A stretch of 64,000 nt of DNA from Epilithonimonas sp042695135 (GCF_042695135.1 NZ_CP170547.1:186001-250000); one strand, 5' to 3'. Shown: positions 24,986-34,429, numbered from the stretch's first letter. A program made the numbers and translations. The notes: generated from the sequence alone by a model not told the origin.

Positions 24986-25004
24986 TTACTTTATCTTGAT
25001 TCTT

Positions 25005-26240
25005 TTAAGCGATGTCATTTATTTCTTCCAAACTTTGTCTTTTGCCCAAACCTTCTTCGTCATAAACCTGTATTCTTGAACTTACATTGAGAATAATTCC
25101 CAACTGAATATAGGTTACCAGCATCGATGTTCCTCCGTAACTTATCAGCGGCAAAGGCTGCCCTGTAACCGGAATCAGATTGACAGCAACAGCAATATTA
25201 ACCGTTAACTGAATAAAGATCATTAACCCAATTGCCAATACCAGCAACGATCCGAAGAAAGCTGGCATCTTACTGGCAATCATCACGATCCTGATAATCA
25301 TTATCATATAAAGACTGACCAGCACAAATGCACCCATCCAACCATATTCTTCCACAATAATTGCGAAAATAAAATCCGAAACCGATTGTGGTAAAGTCTG
25401 TTTCAAAGCACTTTTCCCGGGTCCTATCCCATTGAATCCACCATGAACGATCGCAGCTTTTGCCTGCATTACCTGATAATTTTTCGCCTTGATACTTTCG
25501 TCTTCAACATCTGTCGTTTTCTTGGAATTCGTAAAGGTTTCTATACGGCTCATCCAGGTGTGAACACGGTTTCCACCAAGCATATTGGTGTTAAGCGCAA
25601 TTACCAAAAACAATACAACAAAAACAACCGATAACGAGATGAATCCTGCAACATACTGCCAAGCCAACTGACCGACAATTAAGATCGCAATTGAAACCAT
25701 CAAAATCATCAAAGCTGTGGATCCGTTGTCTTTCGCAACCAATCCGAAAACAATTAATATCGGTCCGAAGATGTATAAAATGTTTTCAATCGGTAATCTC
25801 TCCCTTTTTATCTTTTTGGTCAAATACCTGCACAGATAGATAATCAGCATCAAATAAGCAAATGACGATGGCTGAAACGAAATCGGCGTTCCGGGAATCT
25901 TGAGCCAGCGCGATGCACTTGCGCCTTCAATCTTTTGTCCTGTAAACATTGTAATCAGCAATAATCCAATCGTGAACAAAAGCAGAATAGAGCTCAGTTT
26001 TCCAATGTATTCATACTTCACTGTTCCTACAAAACGCATGATACCCAAACCAATCAATACAAAAATGATATGCTTGATAACGTGGCCTGTCGTGGTTCCG
26101 TTATTAACAATATATTCCAGATTCGAGCTTGCAGAATAAACCGGAAATACCGAAAGCAGGGAGATCAAAATGATCACCGACCAAAGGACCTTATCTCCTT
26201 TCAGCAGCTCGAATTTGTTATCTGTATTTTGGTTTTCCAT
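25005..26240 (-). CDS. ftsW: Lipid II polymerase/division protein FtsW
   Basis: SEDS-family glycosyltransferase working with FtsI at the septum. 411 residues with about ten membrane segments. SEDS landmarks are VHGGFNGIGPGKSALKQTLPQSVSDFIFAIIVEEYGW and the C-terminal PVTGQPLPLISYGGTSMLVT motif. It lies between murD and murG, the normal place for FtsW rather than RodA. Confidence 0.95.
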   Translation of the reverse strand: MENQNTDNKFELLKGDKVLWSVIILISLLSVFPVYSASSNLEYIVNNGTTTGHVIKHIIFVLIGLGIMRFVGTVKYEYIGKLSSILLLFTIGLLLITMFTGQKIEGASASRWLKIPGTPISFQPSSFAYLMLIIYLCRYLTKKIKRERLPIENILYIFGPILIVFGLVAKDNGSTALMILMVSIAILIVGQLAWQYVAGFISLSVVFVVLFLVIALNTNMLGGNRVHTWMSRIETFTNSKKTTDVEDESIKAKNYQVMQAKAAIVHGGFNGIGPGKSALKQTLPQSVSDFIFAIIVEEYGWMGAFVLVSLYMIMIIRIVMIASKMPAFFGSLLVLAIGLMIFIQLTVNIAVAVNLIPVTGQPLPLISYGGTSMLVTYIQLGIILNVSSRIQVYDEEGLGKRQSLEEINDIA

Positions 26241-26248
26241 TTATTTTC

Positions 26249-26309
26249 AATGTATTAATATAAAAAGTATGATGTACAATGTACTTTCTACATTTTACTT
26301 TGTACAATT
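26249..26309. repeat. Dispersed GTACA dyad repeat, murD-ftsW gap
   Basis: Same family as 23711-23775: AAAAAGTATGATGTACAATG, then a GTACTTTCTACA stretch and TTTGTACA. It fills almost the whole gap. Confidence 0.7.
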
Positions 26310-27653
26310 CTAATTCTTAATTGTAATATCTTCTAAAACTTGTTTTTTGAATTGATTTCCACGGTCTTCGTAACCATTGAAAAGATCAAAACTTGCACAG
26401 CAAGGCGACAATAAAACAATGTCTCCTTTTTCTGCAACAGACTTAGAAATTTCAACTGCTTTCTGCATACTTGAAGTATCATAAATCTGTGCTTTCTTGC
26501 CTTTGAAAAAATCAATAATCTTTTGATTATCAATTCCTAGACAGACAATCGCTTTTACTTTTCTTTTTACAAGATCCTCTATTTCTGTATAATCATTTCC
26601 TTTATCTTTTCCGCCAACAATCCAAACGACTGGGTGCTTCATGCTTTCCAAAGCGAAATAAGTGGCGTTCACGTTGGTCGCTTTGCTGTCATTGATGAAT
26701 TTCACGCCGTTGATTTCGGCCACAGGCTCTAATCTGTGTTCCACTGCCTGGAAAGTCATTAATGAATTCCTAATGCTTTGATTGCTGATTTCCAATAGTT
26801 TACCAGCGATGCTTGCTGCTAAGCTGTTCGCCACATTATGTTTCCCGAGCAAAGACAAATCATCAATATCCATTGTAAAACCGTCATTGATATTCACCAC
26901 AAAATTCTCATCAATGGAAAACGCACCTTTTTCTAATCTTTCGTTTAATGAGAAAGGCACTTTAGTCACTTTCAGATCCAACTTTCCAAGGAGAGATTTA
27001 CTCATTTCGTCATCTTTATTATAGATGAAAAAATTATCGGCTTCCTGATTTTCAGCAATTCTGAACTTAGCCAAAGCATATTCTTCATAATTGTAATTGT
27101 ACTGATCGAGATGATCCTTAGACAAATTCAGCAACAAAGAAATATGTGGTCTGAAGTTCTGAATATCATCTAACTGGAAACTACTTACTTCCAAAACATA
27201 ATAATCGAAATTCTCCTCAGCAACTTGTTTTGCAAAGCTTTTTCCAATATTTCCACCCAAACCAACATTGAAACCGTCTTCCTTCAAAATGTAATAAATC
27301 AAAGAAGTAGTCGTCGTTTTTCCGTTACTTCCTGTAATCGCAATGATTTTTGCATCTGTAAATTCCGATGCAAATTCTATCTCAGAAGAAAGTCTGATTC
27401 CTTTTTCCTGAATCTTCAAAATCATTTCCGCTTTTTTCGGAATTCCAGGGCTTTTGATAATCCAGTCCGCATTGAGGATTTTCTCTTCAGAATGTTTTCC
27501 ATCTTCATAATCAATCCCAAGCTCGTCCAATTCTTTTTTGTAATTCTCACGGATAATTCCCATATCCGAAAGAAAGACATCAAAGCCTTTGGCTTTTGCC
27601 AGATACGCAGCACCAACGCCGCTTTCGCCTCCTCCAAGTATTACTACTCTCAT
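26310..27653 (-). CDS. murD: UDP-N-acetylmuramoyl-L-alanine--D-glutamate ligase
   Basis: Adds D-Glu to UDP-MurNAc-L-Ala. 447 residues: N-terminal GGGESGVGAAYLAKAKG, ATP loop AITGSNGKTTTTSLIYY, central NLSKDHLDQYNYNYEEYA, and C-terminal NDSKATNVNATYFAL and WIVGGKDKGNDY, all typical of MurD. Between mraY and ftsW. Confidence 0.97.
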   Translation of the reverse strand: MRVVILGGGESGVGAAYLAKAKGFDVFLSDMGIIRENYKKELDELGIDYEDGKHSEEKILNADWIIKSPGIPKKAEMILKIQEKGIRLSSEIEFASEFTDAKIIAITGSNGKTTTTSLIYYILKEDGFNVGLGGNIGKSFAKQVAEENFDYYVLEVSSFQLDDIQNFRPHISLLLNLSKDHLDQYNYNYEEYALAKFRIAENQEADNFFIYNKDDEMSKSLLGKLDLKVTKVPFSLNERLEKGAFSIDENFVVNINDGFTMDIDDLSLLGKHNVANSLAASIAGKLLEISNQSIRNSLMTFQAVEHRLEPVAEINGVKFINDSKATNVNATYFALESMKHPVVWIVGGKDKGNDYTEIEDLVKRKVKAIVCLGIDNQKIIDFFKGKKAQIYDTSSMQKAVEISKSVAEKGDIVLLSPCCASFDLFNGYEDRGNQFKKQVLEDITIKN

Positions 27654-27658
27654 TTTTT

Positions 27659-27795
27659 TGTATAATGTATGATGTACAATGTAAAAAGTACATTTTACTT
27701 TGTACTTGATACTTTTTACATTTCTATTGGTTATTAATTTTTAATTTATTCTGTAAAAAATACATTGTACATTATACTTTTTACATTTTACAATT
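27659..27795. repeat. Doubled GTACA dyad repeat, mraY-murD gap
   Basis: Two inverted copies of the TGTACAATGTA...CTTTTTACA repeat face each other around a TTATTAATTTTTAATTTATT centre, filling the 144-bp gap. It could form a long hairpin in the transcript. Related single copies are at 23711 and 26249. Confidence 0.7.
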
Positions 27796-27797
27796 CC

Positions 27798-29039
27798 TTA
27801 TCTAGTTTTTAAAGTGATTAAACAAATAATTGCCAGCATTACACCTAAGATTATCATCCGGTTCACGATTTTACTTTCGTGGAAACCTTCTTTCTGATAA
27901 TGGTGATGAAGTGGTGACATTTTGAATAATCTATTGTTTTGAGCATATTCCAGCCCATATTTTTTCTTTCTGTATTTGAAAACCCAAACCTGTAAAATCA
28001 CAGATAAAAGTTCGATCAGGAAAACCCCACATAAAACCGGAATCAATAATTCTTTTCTCAGGATAATTGCCAGAACAGCAATCACTCCACCTAACATCAA
28101 ACTTCCTGTGTCGCCCATAAAAACCTGCGCCGGATAAGTATTGTACCAGAAAAATCCAATGACTGCTCCGACTAATGCAAGGGCAAAAATGGTAGTTTCC
28201 CCCATATGCGGAAGGAACATAATATTCAGATAATCAGCGAAAATAATGTTTCCTGAAACGTAAGCGAAAAATGCTAACGTGAGTAAAATTACAACGCTGG
28301 TTCCGGCGGCTAAGCCATCAATTCCATCGGTGATATTAGCTCCGTTGGAAACTGCTGTTACAATGAAGATTACAATCGGGATGAAAACAATCCAAGCCCA
28401 TTCGTGCGCTTTTGCATCATCCATCCAGAATAGAATTCCACTGTAATCAAACTCATTATTTTTTGTGAAAGGAACTGTAGAAACGGGGATTTTTTCCTCA
28501 TCCATAAAGTTCTGTTCCACATTATTTCTATTGATAACCGTTGCGTCCGCATACTTCCTCTTAACCTCAATATCTGGGTGAAAATACATTGTAACCCCGA
28601 CAATTAAGCCTAAACCGACTTGCCCGATAACCTTGAATTTTCCACTTAGTCCGTCCTTATTTTTCTTGACTTTTTTGAGATAATCGTCTAAGAAACCAAT
28701 GGCGCCCATCCACAAAACCGAAATAATCAGAAGAACTATGTAAACATTAGTGATTCTGGTAAATAACAAAACCGGAATAATGGTTGCCAAAATGATGATC
28801 AAACCACCCATCGTCGGCGTTCCTTCTTTTTGTTTCTGCCCTTCCAGACCAAGGTCTCTCACCAATTCTCCCATCTGTTTTTTTCTGAGGTAATTGATGA
28901 TCTTTTTTCCGTAAGCCATCGCAATAATCAGCGAAAACAAAACTGCCATCGCCGCACGGAACGAAATGTATTTGAACAAGTTCATTCCCGGAACGTGGAA
29001 TCCGTGAGCCGTTAAATATTCATATAGATAATACAGCAT
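27798..29039 (-). CDS. mraY: Phospho-N-acetylmuramoyl-pentapeptide transferase MraY
   Basis: Transfers phospho-MurNAc-pentapeptide to undecaprenyl phosphate, giving lipid I. 413 residues with about ten membrane segments. Visible motifs are KEGTPTMGGLIII, the catalytic FLDDYLKK and NGANITDGIDGLAAG and, near the end, MSPLHHHYQKEGFHESKIV. The family is about 360 residues in proteobacteria; the extra length here is a soluble loop (about 160-220) usual in Bacteroidota. murF is absent, so MurF and Ddl must be encoded elsewhere. Confidence 0.97.
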   Translation of the reverse strand: MLYYLYEYLTAHGFHVPGMNLFKYISFRAAMAVLFSLIIAMAYGKKIINYLRKKQMGELVRDLGLEGQKQKEGTPTMGGLIIILATIIPVLLFTRITNVYIVLLIISVLWMGAIGFLDDYLKKVKKNKDGLSGKFKVIGQVGLGLIVGVTMYFHPDIEVKRKYADATVINRNNVEQNFMDEEKIPVSTVPFTKNNEFDYSGILFWMDDAKAHEWAWIVFIPIVIFIVTAVSNGANITDGIDGLAAGTSVVILLTLAFFAYVSGNIIFADYLNIMFLPHMGETTIFALALVGAVIGFFWYNTYPAQVFMGDTGSLMLGGVIAVLAIILRKELLIPVLCGVFLIELLSVILQVWVFKYRKKKYGLEYAQNNRLFKMSPLHHHYQKEGFHESKIVNRMIILGVMLAIICLITLKTR

Positions 29040-29045
29040 ATTTTT

Positions 29046-30506
29046 CTATTTTCCCATTAATTGTAATAGTTCTCTAATCGTCTCTTTGTCATCAAAATGA
29101 TGTTTCACGCCGTTGATTTCCTGATACGTTTCGTGGCCTTTTCCTGCCACTACGACGATATCTTTTGGCTCAGCAAACTTGATGGCCATTTTTATTGCTT
29201 CTCTTCTGTCCGGAATCGAAGTGTATTTGCTAAAATTCTGAGGTTCGATTCCAGCTTCAATTTCTTTAATAATTTGTGCCGGGTCTTCCGTTCTTGGATT
29301 GTCCGAAGTGATGATGGCGAGCGTCGATTTTTTAGTTGCAATGTTACCCATCTCAGGACGTTTTGTTTTATCGCGATCGCCTCCGCAACCGAAAACGCAG
29401 ATCAGTCTTTCATTTTTTGTTCTGATTTCATTGATGCTGTCCAGTACATTTTCCAAGGCGTCCGGCGTGTGCGAATAATCGACTACGAAGAAAATTCCGC
29501 CGTTGGATTTTATCGTTTCGAAACGTCCATTCACGCGATGAAGAACAGAAATCGCCTGCAAAACCTCATCTTCGTTCATTCCTAATTCCAAGGCAATTCC
29601 GTAAGCTAAAAGTAAATTTGAAGCGTTGAATTTCCCTGTCAATGTAGTCCAGAATTCTTTGTTATTAAAATTCAATAACATTCCGTTGAAATCCACCTCC
29701 AGCACTTTTCCATGGAAATCTGCCATTGTTTTCAAAGCAAAAGTTTTCTTTTTCGCTTTGGTATTTTGAAGCATTACCAAGCCGTTTTTGTCATCAGCAT
29801 TGGTGATTGCAATCGCAGAATCTTCTAATTCATCAAAGAATCTTTTCTTTGCATAGATATAATTCTGAAACGTTTTATGATAATCCAAATGATCGTGTGT
29901 GATATTTGTAAAACCTGCAATTTTGAAGTGTAAACCTTCAATTCTATCTTGAGAAATCCCGTGAGAACTAACTTCCATAAAAGCATATTCACAGCCGATT
30001 TCAACCGCTTTTGCCAGCATTTGATTAAGTCTAATAACATCCGGCGTTGTATGAGTCGAAGGGATAATTTCGTCTCCGATTCTATATTCAACCGTAGAAA
30101 TCAAAGCGGATTGATAACCCAACGTTTTGAAAATATCGAACAACAAAGTTGTCACCGTCGTTTTTCCGTTGGTTCCAGTAACGCCGATTAATTTTAATTT
30201 TTCTGAAGGATTTCCGTAAAAATTAGAAGCCAAATGTCCTAATGCCTTTGAGGAATCTTCAACTTTAATATAAGTTACCTCATCATTAATTTCTGAAGGC
30301 AATTCTTCACAAACAATCACTTTTGCACCTTTTTCGATACTTTGATTGATGTAAGAATGTCCGTCGGAAACTGTTCCTTTCAACGCTACATACAAAGAAC
30401 CTTCAACAACTTTTCTGCTGTCGAAAACCAATTCTGAAACTTCTCTTTCAAGAGTTCCAATTGTTTCCAGAACATGGATTCTTTGCAATAATTCTTTTAA
30501 TTCCAT
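29046..30506 (-). CDS. murE: UDP-MurNAc-tripeptide synthetase (meso-diaminopimelate-adding)
   Basis: Third ligase of peptidoglycan precursor synthesis. 486 residues: ATP loop GVTGTNGKTTVTTLLFD, carbamylated-lysine region TNITHDHLDYHKTFQNYIYAKKRFF, and the DNPRTEDP motif that marks specificity for meso-diaminopimelate. The cell wall of this organism is therefore of the usual Gram-negative mDAP type. It lies 6 bp before mraY. Confidence 0.97.
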   Translation of the reverse strand: MELKELLQRIHVLETIGTLEREVSELVFDSRKVVEGSLYVALKGTVSDGHSYINQSIEKGAKVIVCEELPSEINDEVTYIKVEDSSKALGHLASNFYGNPSEKLKLIGVTGTNGKTTVTTLLFDIFKTLGYQSALISTVEYRIGDEIIPSTHTTPDVIRLNQMLAKAVEIGCEYAFMEVSSHGISQDRIEGLHFKIAGFTNITHDHLDYHKTFQNYIYAKKRFFDELEDSAIAITNADDKNGLVMLQNTKAKKKTFALKTMADFHGKVLEVDFNGMLLNFNNKEFWTTLTGKFNASNLLLAYGIALELGMNEDEVLQAISVLHRVNGRFETIKSNGGIFFVVDYSHTPDALENVLDSINEIRTKNERLICVFGCGGDRDKTKRPEMGNIATKKSTLAIITSDNPRTEDPAQIIKEIEAGIEPQNFSKYTSIPDRREAIKMAIKFAEPKDIVVVAGKGHETYQEINGVKHHFDDKETIRELLQLMGK

Positions 30507-30545
30507 ATTTCCTTACCCTAACCCTCTCCAAAGGAGATGGAACGA
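30507..30545. repeat. Short dispersed repeat, ftsI-murE gap
   Basis: CCTTACCCTAACCCTCTCCA followed by AAGGAGATGGAA: a copy of a widespread bacterial extragenic motif (CCCTAACCCTCTCC...GGAGAGGG) with a small hairpin. Confidence 0.55.
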
Positions 30546-30560
30546 TTCCGTTTTTATATT

Positions 30561-32555
30561 TTAATTCTGAAGTTCCAGATATATTCTTTGATTTTTTCCG
30601 ATGTAAGCGCCTTCCGCCGGAAACTGTCCTTTAATCTTGCCTACACCTTTGTAATCAACTCTATATCCCATATTTTCCAATTGTGGAATGATATTCTTAC
30701 CAATCAGTCCAACCACATTTGGCATAGAATCTTTTCTGACACTTAGTTTTACATTTGGTTCCACCATTTTGCTGAGGTTGACTTTATGCTCTACAAGCAT
30801 CTCTTTTTCAACATTAAGAGGTGTTTTCAGGAATGTTTTCCCTGCAATCTCTTTGAAAACCGGTGCTGAAACTGAACCTCCATAAAATCCTTTCGAAGTA
30901 TCTGGCTGATTTACCACTACGATACACGTATATTTTGGATTATCTGCCGGATAAAATCCTGCGAAAGAAGCCTGATATTTCATCGGTCCGGGTTTCCAGT
31001 ATTCAAATCTGGCTGTTCCTGTTTTACCGGCGATTTTTAAATTCGGCGTATAAATACTTCTTGCCGTTCCTTTTTCTACAGCTTTTGTCAAGGCATTGGT
31101 CATCATTGTAATTGCTTTTTCGGACGCCATTTTTTTGACCATTACTTCCGGTTTTGCCGTGTACAAAACGTTTCCGTCTTTCATGATTTTATCAATGAAA
31201 AGCGGTTTTACCATTCTCCCTTTGTTCGCAATTCCGTTATAAAATGTCACCAATTGTAACAATGGAAAACTTGAGGAATATCCGTAAGCCAAAGATGCCA
31301 AAGTTGCTTTATTCCATCTTTTACTTTGTGGTGTCTGGATGGATGGTTTTGCAATTCCTGGTAATTCGATCTGCATCTTGTCAAACATTTTCCAGCGTTT
31401 CAAATGATCCAGAAACACTTCCGGTTTGTCTGCATAATGTGCCGTAATCAATTTTGCTGCACCGACATTGCTGGATTTTGCCAAAACATCACTCACATCA
31501 TAAGTCCCACCGCCGTGGCCGTCTGTAATTCTTTGCCCGGCATAAGTCCAAATCCCGTTTCCGATGTTGACCTTCGTATTTTCATCAATAAAACCATCGT
31601 CCATCGCTGCCAGAAGTGAAACGGTCTTGAACGTTGATCCCGGTTCCTGTGCATCCTTTACGGTATAATTGTAAGCATCCGCATAGATTCCCGGTTCTGT
31701 TCTTCTAAGGTTTACCATCGCTCGGATTTTTCCGGTTCCGGTTTCCATTACAACAACACAACCATGATCAGCATCAAATTTTATCAATTGATTTTCTAAA
31801 GCTGTATGTGCAATATCCTGAATCCTGAGATCTAAGGTTGTGAAAACATCCTGACCATCTACCGGCTCCTGAACTTTCCAGTAATCGATTGGTTTCCATT
31901 GAGAAGAGTTGATTCTTTGCTCTAGCCGTTTTCCGTCAATTCCCGTTAAGAATTTGCTAAAAGCACCTTCCAGTCCGGATTTTGATTCACCATTATCAGC
32001 TCCTATTGTTCCCGCACCAATCTGGACTGTTGCCAGTTCTCTGTGAAAATTTCTTTCTACGATGAAACCGCCTTTGTTCTTTCCTTTAATGAAAATTGGA
32101 AAATGTCTGATTCTGTCATACTCATCGAAATCTAAACCTTTTGCCAGGGGATAATATTGGTTATTTTTCTTGTTCTGGGCGTCTAATTTTGCACGGAAAT
32201 AACTTCTTGGTTTGTCAAACATTTTACTGAGAGAATCCGTCAACACCGCTACATTGTTGGAATAAATGGTATCTCTCATCGATTTAAAATCCAGATAGAT
32301 GTCATAACGCATCACTGTTGTCGCCAAGATAGAACCATCAGACGCATATAGATTTCCGCGAGCCGCTTTCAAAGTCGCTTCACGGTAATTTTTGCTGATA
32401 TAATTATCCTCAAACTCCTGAACATTAGTATTTTGAAGAACTAGAATTCTCGTTAAAAAAACAACAAACAGAACAAAGGCCCCTAAAACAAAAAGGTAGC
32501 CCCACTTGAGTGCGTTGGCCCGTTTCTTTTCGTAATCGTTATTCTGACTTCTCAT
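30561..32555 (-). CDS. ftsI: Penicillin-binding protein FtsI (PBP3-like) with PASTA domain
   Basis: Septal peptidoglycan transpeptidase. 664 residues: short cytoplasmic start, one membrane segment (about 18-40), dimerisation domain, then transpeptidase with SxxK (EPGSTFKTVSLL), SxN (AKSSNVGAAKLI) and KTG (IAGKTGTARFE). A C-terminal PASTA domain (about 605-664, SMPNVVGLIGKNIIPQLENMG) is typical of Bacteroidota FtsI. Its start overlaps ftsL by 17 bp, suggesting translational coupling. Confidence 0.96.
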   Translation of the reverse strand: MRSQNNDYEKKRANALKWGYLFVLGAFVLFVVFLTRILVLQNTNVQEFEDNYISKNYREATLKAARGNLYASDGSILATTVMRYDIYLDFKSMRDTIYSNNVAVLTDSLSKMFDKPRSYFRAKLDAQNKKNNQYYPLAKGLDFDEYDRIRHFPIFIKGKNKGGFIVERNFHRELATVQIGAGTIGADNGESKSGLEGAFSKFLTGIDGKRLEQRINSSQWKPIDYWKVQEPVDGQDVFTTLDLRIQDIAHTALENQLIKFDADHGCVVVMETGTGKIRAMVNLRRTEPGIYADAYNYTVKDAQEPGSTFKTVSLLAAMDDGFIDENTKVNIGNGIWTYAGQRITDGHGGGTYDVSDVLAKSSNVGAAKLITAHYADKPEVFLDHLKRWKMFDKMQIELPGIAKPSIQTPQSKRWNKATLASLAYGYSSSFPLLQLVTFYNGIANKGRMVKPLFIDKIMKDGNVLYTAKPEVMVKKMASEKAITMMTNALTKAVEKGTARSIYTPNLKIAGKTGTARFEYWKPGPMKYQASFAGFYPADNPKYTCIVVVNQPDTSKGFYGGSVSAPVFKEIAGKTFLKTPLNVEKEMLVEHKVNLSKMVEPNVKLSVRKDSMPNVVGLIGKNIIPQLENMGYRVDYKGVGKIKGQFPAEGAYIGKNQRIYLELQN

Positions 32556-32901
32556 TGGTGCTGTCTAGTTTTATCAATAATTTTAGCGGATGACTGTCCA
32601 AACTCACCAGTGAATCCTCGACCATTTCTTTTCCCAGCTCGGATTCCATTCTTATTTTTATCAGTCTGCTTTGTGCATAAGCATTTCTGGATTTGTACTC
32701 TTCTGTCTCTTCTTTCAGCTTGTTAACTGTTTCGATTTTTGTATTGACGTGGTGATTTGTGTAAATCATAACCAGCAACAATCCGAAAATAAACAGGAAA
32801 TATTTGTAATGCGCTCTTACCTCATCACGGTTAAGAAAATTCCCTTTTATGATGTCCATAAAAGTGAGTTTCTTCTGTTTGCTTTGAGTTAATTTTGCCA
32901 T
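32539..32901 (-). CDS. ftsL: FtsL-like division protein
   Basis: Small bitopic protein of the FtsQLB complex, about 120 residues from the ATG at 32901 (MAKLTQSKQKKLTF). One membrane segment (FLFIFGLLLVMIYT, about 37-50) is followed by a coiled coil (KIETVNKLKEETEEYKSRN). Bacteroidota versions diverge strongly from E. coli FtsL; the identification rests on topology, size and position between rsmH and ftsI. Confidence 0.85.
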   Translation of the reverse strand: MAKLTQSKQKKLTFMDIIKGNFLNRDEVRAHYKYFLFIFGLLLVMIYTNHHVNTKIETVNKLKEETEEYKSRNAYAQSRLIKIRMESELGKEMVEDSLVSLDSHPLKLLIKLDSTNEKSE

Positions 32902-32904
32902 TCT

Positions 32905-32958
32905 CTTTAAGTTTTTAGTTTTTGGCATCATCTAAAAACCAAAAACCAGTAACCAAAA
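32905..32958. repeat. Dispersed repeat in the rsmH-ftsL gap
   Basis: TTTTTAGTTTTTGG on one side and CCAAAAACCAGTAACCAAAAACT on the other can pair into a hairpin. It resembles the short dispersed repeats filling other gaps of this cluster. Confidence 0.45.
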
Positions 32959-32959
32959 A

Positions 32960-33853
32960 CTATAATTTTGTTCCTATTCTCATTTTTGCGCTTCTTGCAC
33001 GCGAGTTCTCTTCTATTTCTGCATCATCCGGAATGATTGCTTTCGTTTTCAATAATTCGAAAGTCTTCTTGTAATTTCCGTAAATATCACGTGGAGGTTC
33101 ACCCTCAAACATTCCGTTTTTCAAAAATCTTTTTACCAATCTGTCTTCTAATGAGTGGTAAGAAATCATTACCAATCGACCTTCCGGTTTCAAAATCTTG
33201 TAAGACTGTACTAATAATTCCTTTAAAACTTCCAATTCCTGATTCACTTCAATTCTGATTGCCTGAAAAATCTGAGCAAAGAATTTATTCTGTTTAAAAG
33301 CCGGGATATAACTGAAAAGTGCTTTCAGTTCATCCGTTGTATTGATCTTTTTAATTTTTCTGTGATGAACGATTTCTCTGGCTAACTTTCTGGATTCTCT
33401 CAGCTCACCATAATTATATAATACGTTGGCGAGATCTTCCTCTTCATATTCATTAATGATTTTCTTAGCATCAAGACCTTGCATTACATTCATTCTCATG
33501 TCGAGTGGCGCATTGCTTCTGATAGAAAATCCACGCTCCGCTTCATCAAACTGATGGGAAGAAACGCCCAAATCTGCCAAAATCCCATCAACGCCAGTTA
33601 CGCCATAAGCCAATAATGAATTCTCTAAAAACCTGAAATTCTGATTGATCAAAGTGAACCTAGGATCATCAATATTATTTTTCAAAGCATCAAGATCCTG
33701 ATCAAAAGCATACAACTTTCCTTTTTCCGAAAGTCTGCTTAGGATTTCTTTGGAATGTCCGCCCCCACCGAAAGTGCAGTCCACATAGATTCCGTCCGGA
33801 TTGGTTACCAGACCATCTACACTTTGTTTCAGCAAGACAGGATTATGATACAT
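32960..33853 (-). CDS. rsmH: 16S rRNA (cytosine(1402)-N(4))-methyltransferase
   Basis: SAM-dependent methyltransferase (MraW). 297 residues with the start YHNPVLLKQSVDGLV, SAM site VDCTFGGGGHSKEIL, GILADLGVSSHQFDEAERGFSIR and the late MISYHSLEDRLVKRF, all family hallmarks. It lies 50 bp after mraZ, as in most bacteria. Confidence 0.97.
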   Translation of the reverse strand: MYHNPVLLKQSVDGLVTNPDGIYVDCTFGGGGHSKEILSRLSEKGKLYAFDQDLDALKNNIDDPRFTLINQNFRFLENSLLAYGVTGVDGILADLGVSSHQFDEAERGFSIRSNAPLDMRMNVMQGLDAKKIINEYEEEDLANVLYNYGELRESRKLAREIVHHRKIKKINTTDELKALFSYIPAFKQNKFFAQIFQAIRIEVNQELEVLKELLVQSYKILKPEGRLVMISYHSLEDRLVKRFLKNGMFEGEPPRDIYGNYKKTFELLKTKAIIPDDAEIEENSRARSAKMRIGTKL

Positions 33854-33854
33854 A

Positions 33855-33895
33855 AGATAGTTTTTAGTTGATAGTTGTCAGTTGACAGCTTTTTT
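33855..33895. repeat. Dispersed repeat in the mraZ-rsmH gap
   Basis: TTTTTAGTTGATAG and TTGTCAGTTGACAGC; the same family, inverted, as 16741-16799. Confidence 0.5.
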
Positions 33896-33902
33896 TTCTT
33901 GG

Positions 33903-34379
33903 TTATTCTTGGTTCTTAAAATCTTCAGAATCCAGGTTTCCCATTACGTCTTCTGCGAGATTTGCGAAATCAATTTCGCTTACTGCAATCACTTGTTCGT
34001 AAGACTCTTTGTCCCAGATCTCAAACAATTCGCCGGCACTTGTAATGACAATTTCTTTGTTGAGGTTTGCAAACTGCGTCAGATCTTTGCTGATCTGCAA
34101 ACGGCCAACATTGTCCATCTCCACGGTTTTTACACCAGCTGTAAACATTCTGATGAAATCTGCATTTTTCTTCACGAAACGGTTGAGGGCATTTATCTTT
34201 GCCATCAGTTTGTCCCACGGTGCCATTGGATAGACTTCCAGACATTTTTGGAACACCGAACGCTTGATTATAAATGGCTGATCTGCAAAATGTTCCATCT
34301 GCTTCGTCAGCGAAGCAGGCAGTTTGATGCGCCCTTTGTCATCTATTTTGCACTCGTATGTTCCAATGAAGTTTTTCAT
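33903..34379 (-). CDS. mraZ: Transcriptional regulator MraZ
   Basis: AbrB/SpoVT-fold DNA-binding protein, first gene and regulator of the division cluster. About 158 residues from the ATG at 34379 (MKNFIGTYECKIDDKGRIKLPASL). The two MraZ repeats are visible (DDKGRIKLPA and DNVGRLQISKDL). A longer frame to 34409 starts inside the operator repeats and is rejected. In E. coli MraZ represses its own operon by binding repeats before mraZ; such repeats are present here. Confidence 0.95.
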   Translation of the reverse strand: MKNFIGTYECKIDDKGRIKLPASLTKQMEHFADQPFIIKRSVFQKCLEVYPMAPWDKLMAKINALNRFVKKNADFIRMFTAGVKTVEMDNVGRLQISKDLTQFANLNKEIVITSAGELFEIWDKESYEQVIAVSEIDFANLAEDVMGNLDSEDFKNQE

Positions 34380-34385
34380 TTGGAG

Positions 34386-34393
34386 CAAATTTA
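34386..34393 (-). promoter_or_regulatory. Possible -7 box of the division cluster
   Basis: TAAATTTG on the minus strand, matching TAnnTTTG, only 6 bp before the mraZ ATG. If used, the transcript would be leaderless or nearly so. Confidence 0.4.
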
Positions 34394-34401
34394 TATAAAT
34401 T

Positions 34402-34429
34402 TTTACCACTTTTTACCACTTTTACCCAC
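34402..34429 (-). promoter_or_regulatory. MraZ-type operator: three 10-bp direct repeats
   Basis: On the minus strand GTGGGTAAAA, GTGGTAAAAA and GTGGTAAAAA follow each other with exact 10-bp period. This matches the known MraZ target, GTGG/TGGG-type direct repeats one helical turn apart, just upstream of the -7 box. It supports autoregulation of the cluster. Confidence 0.75.
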
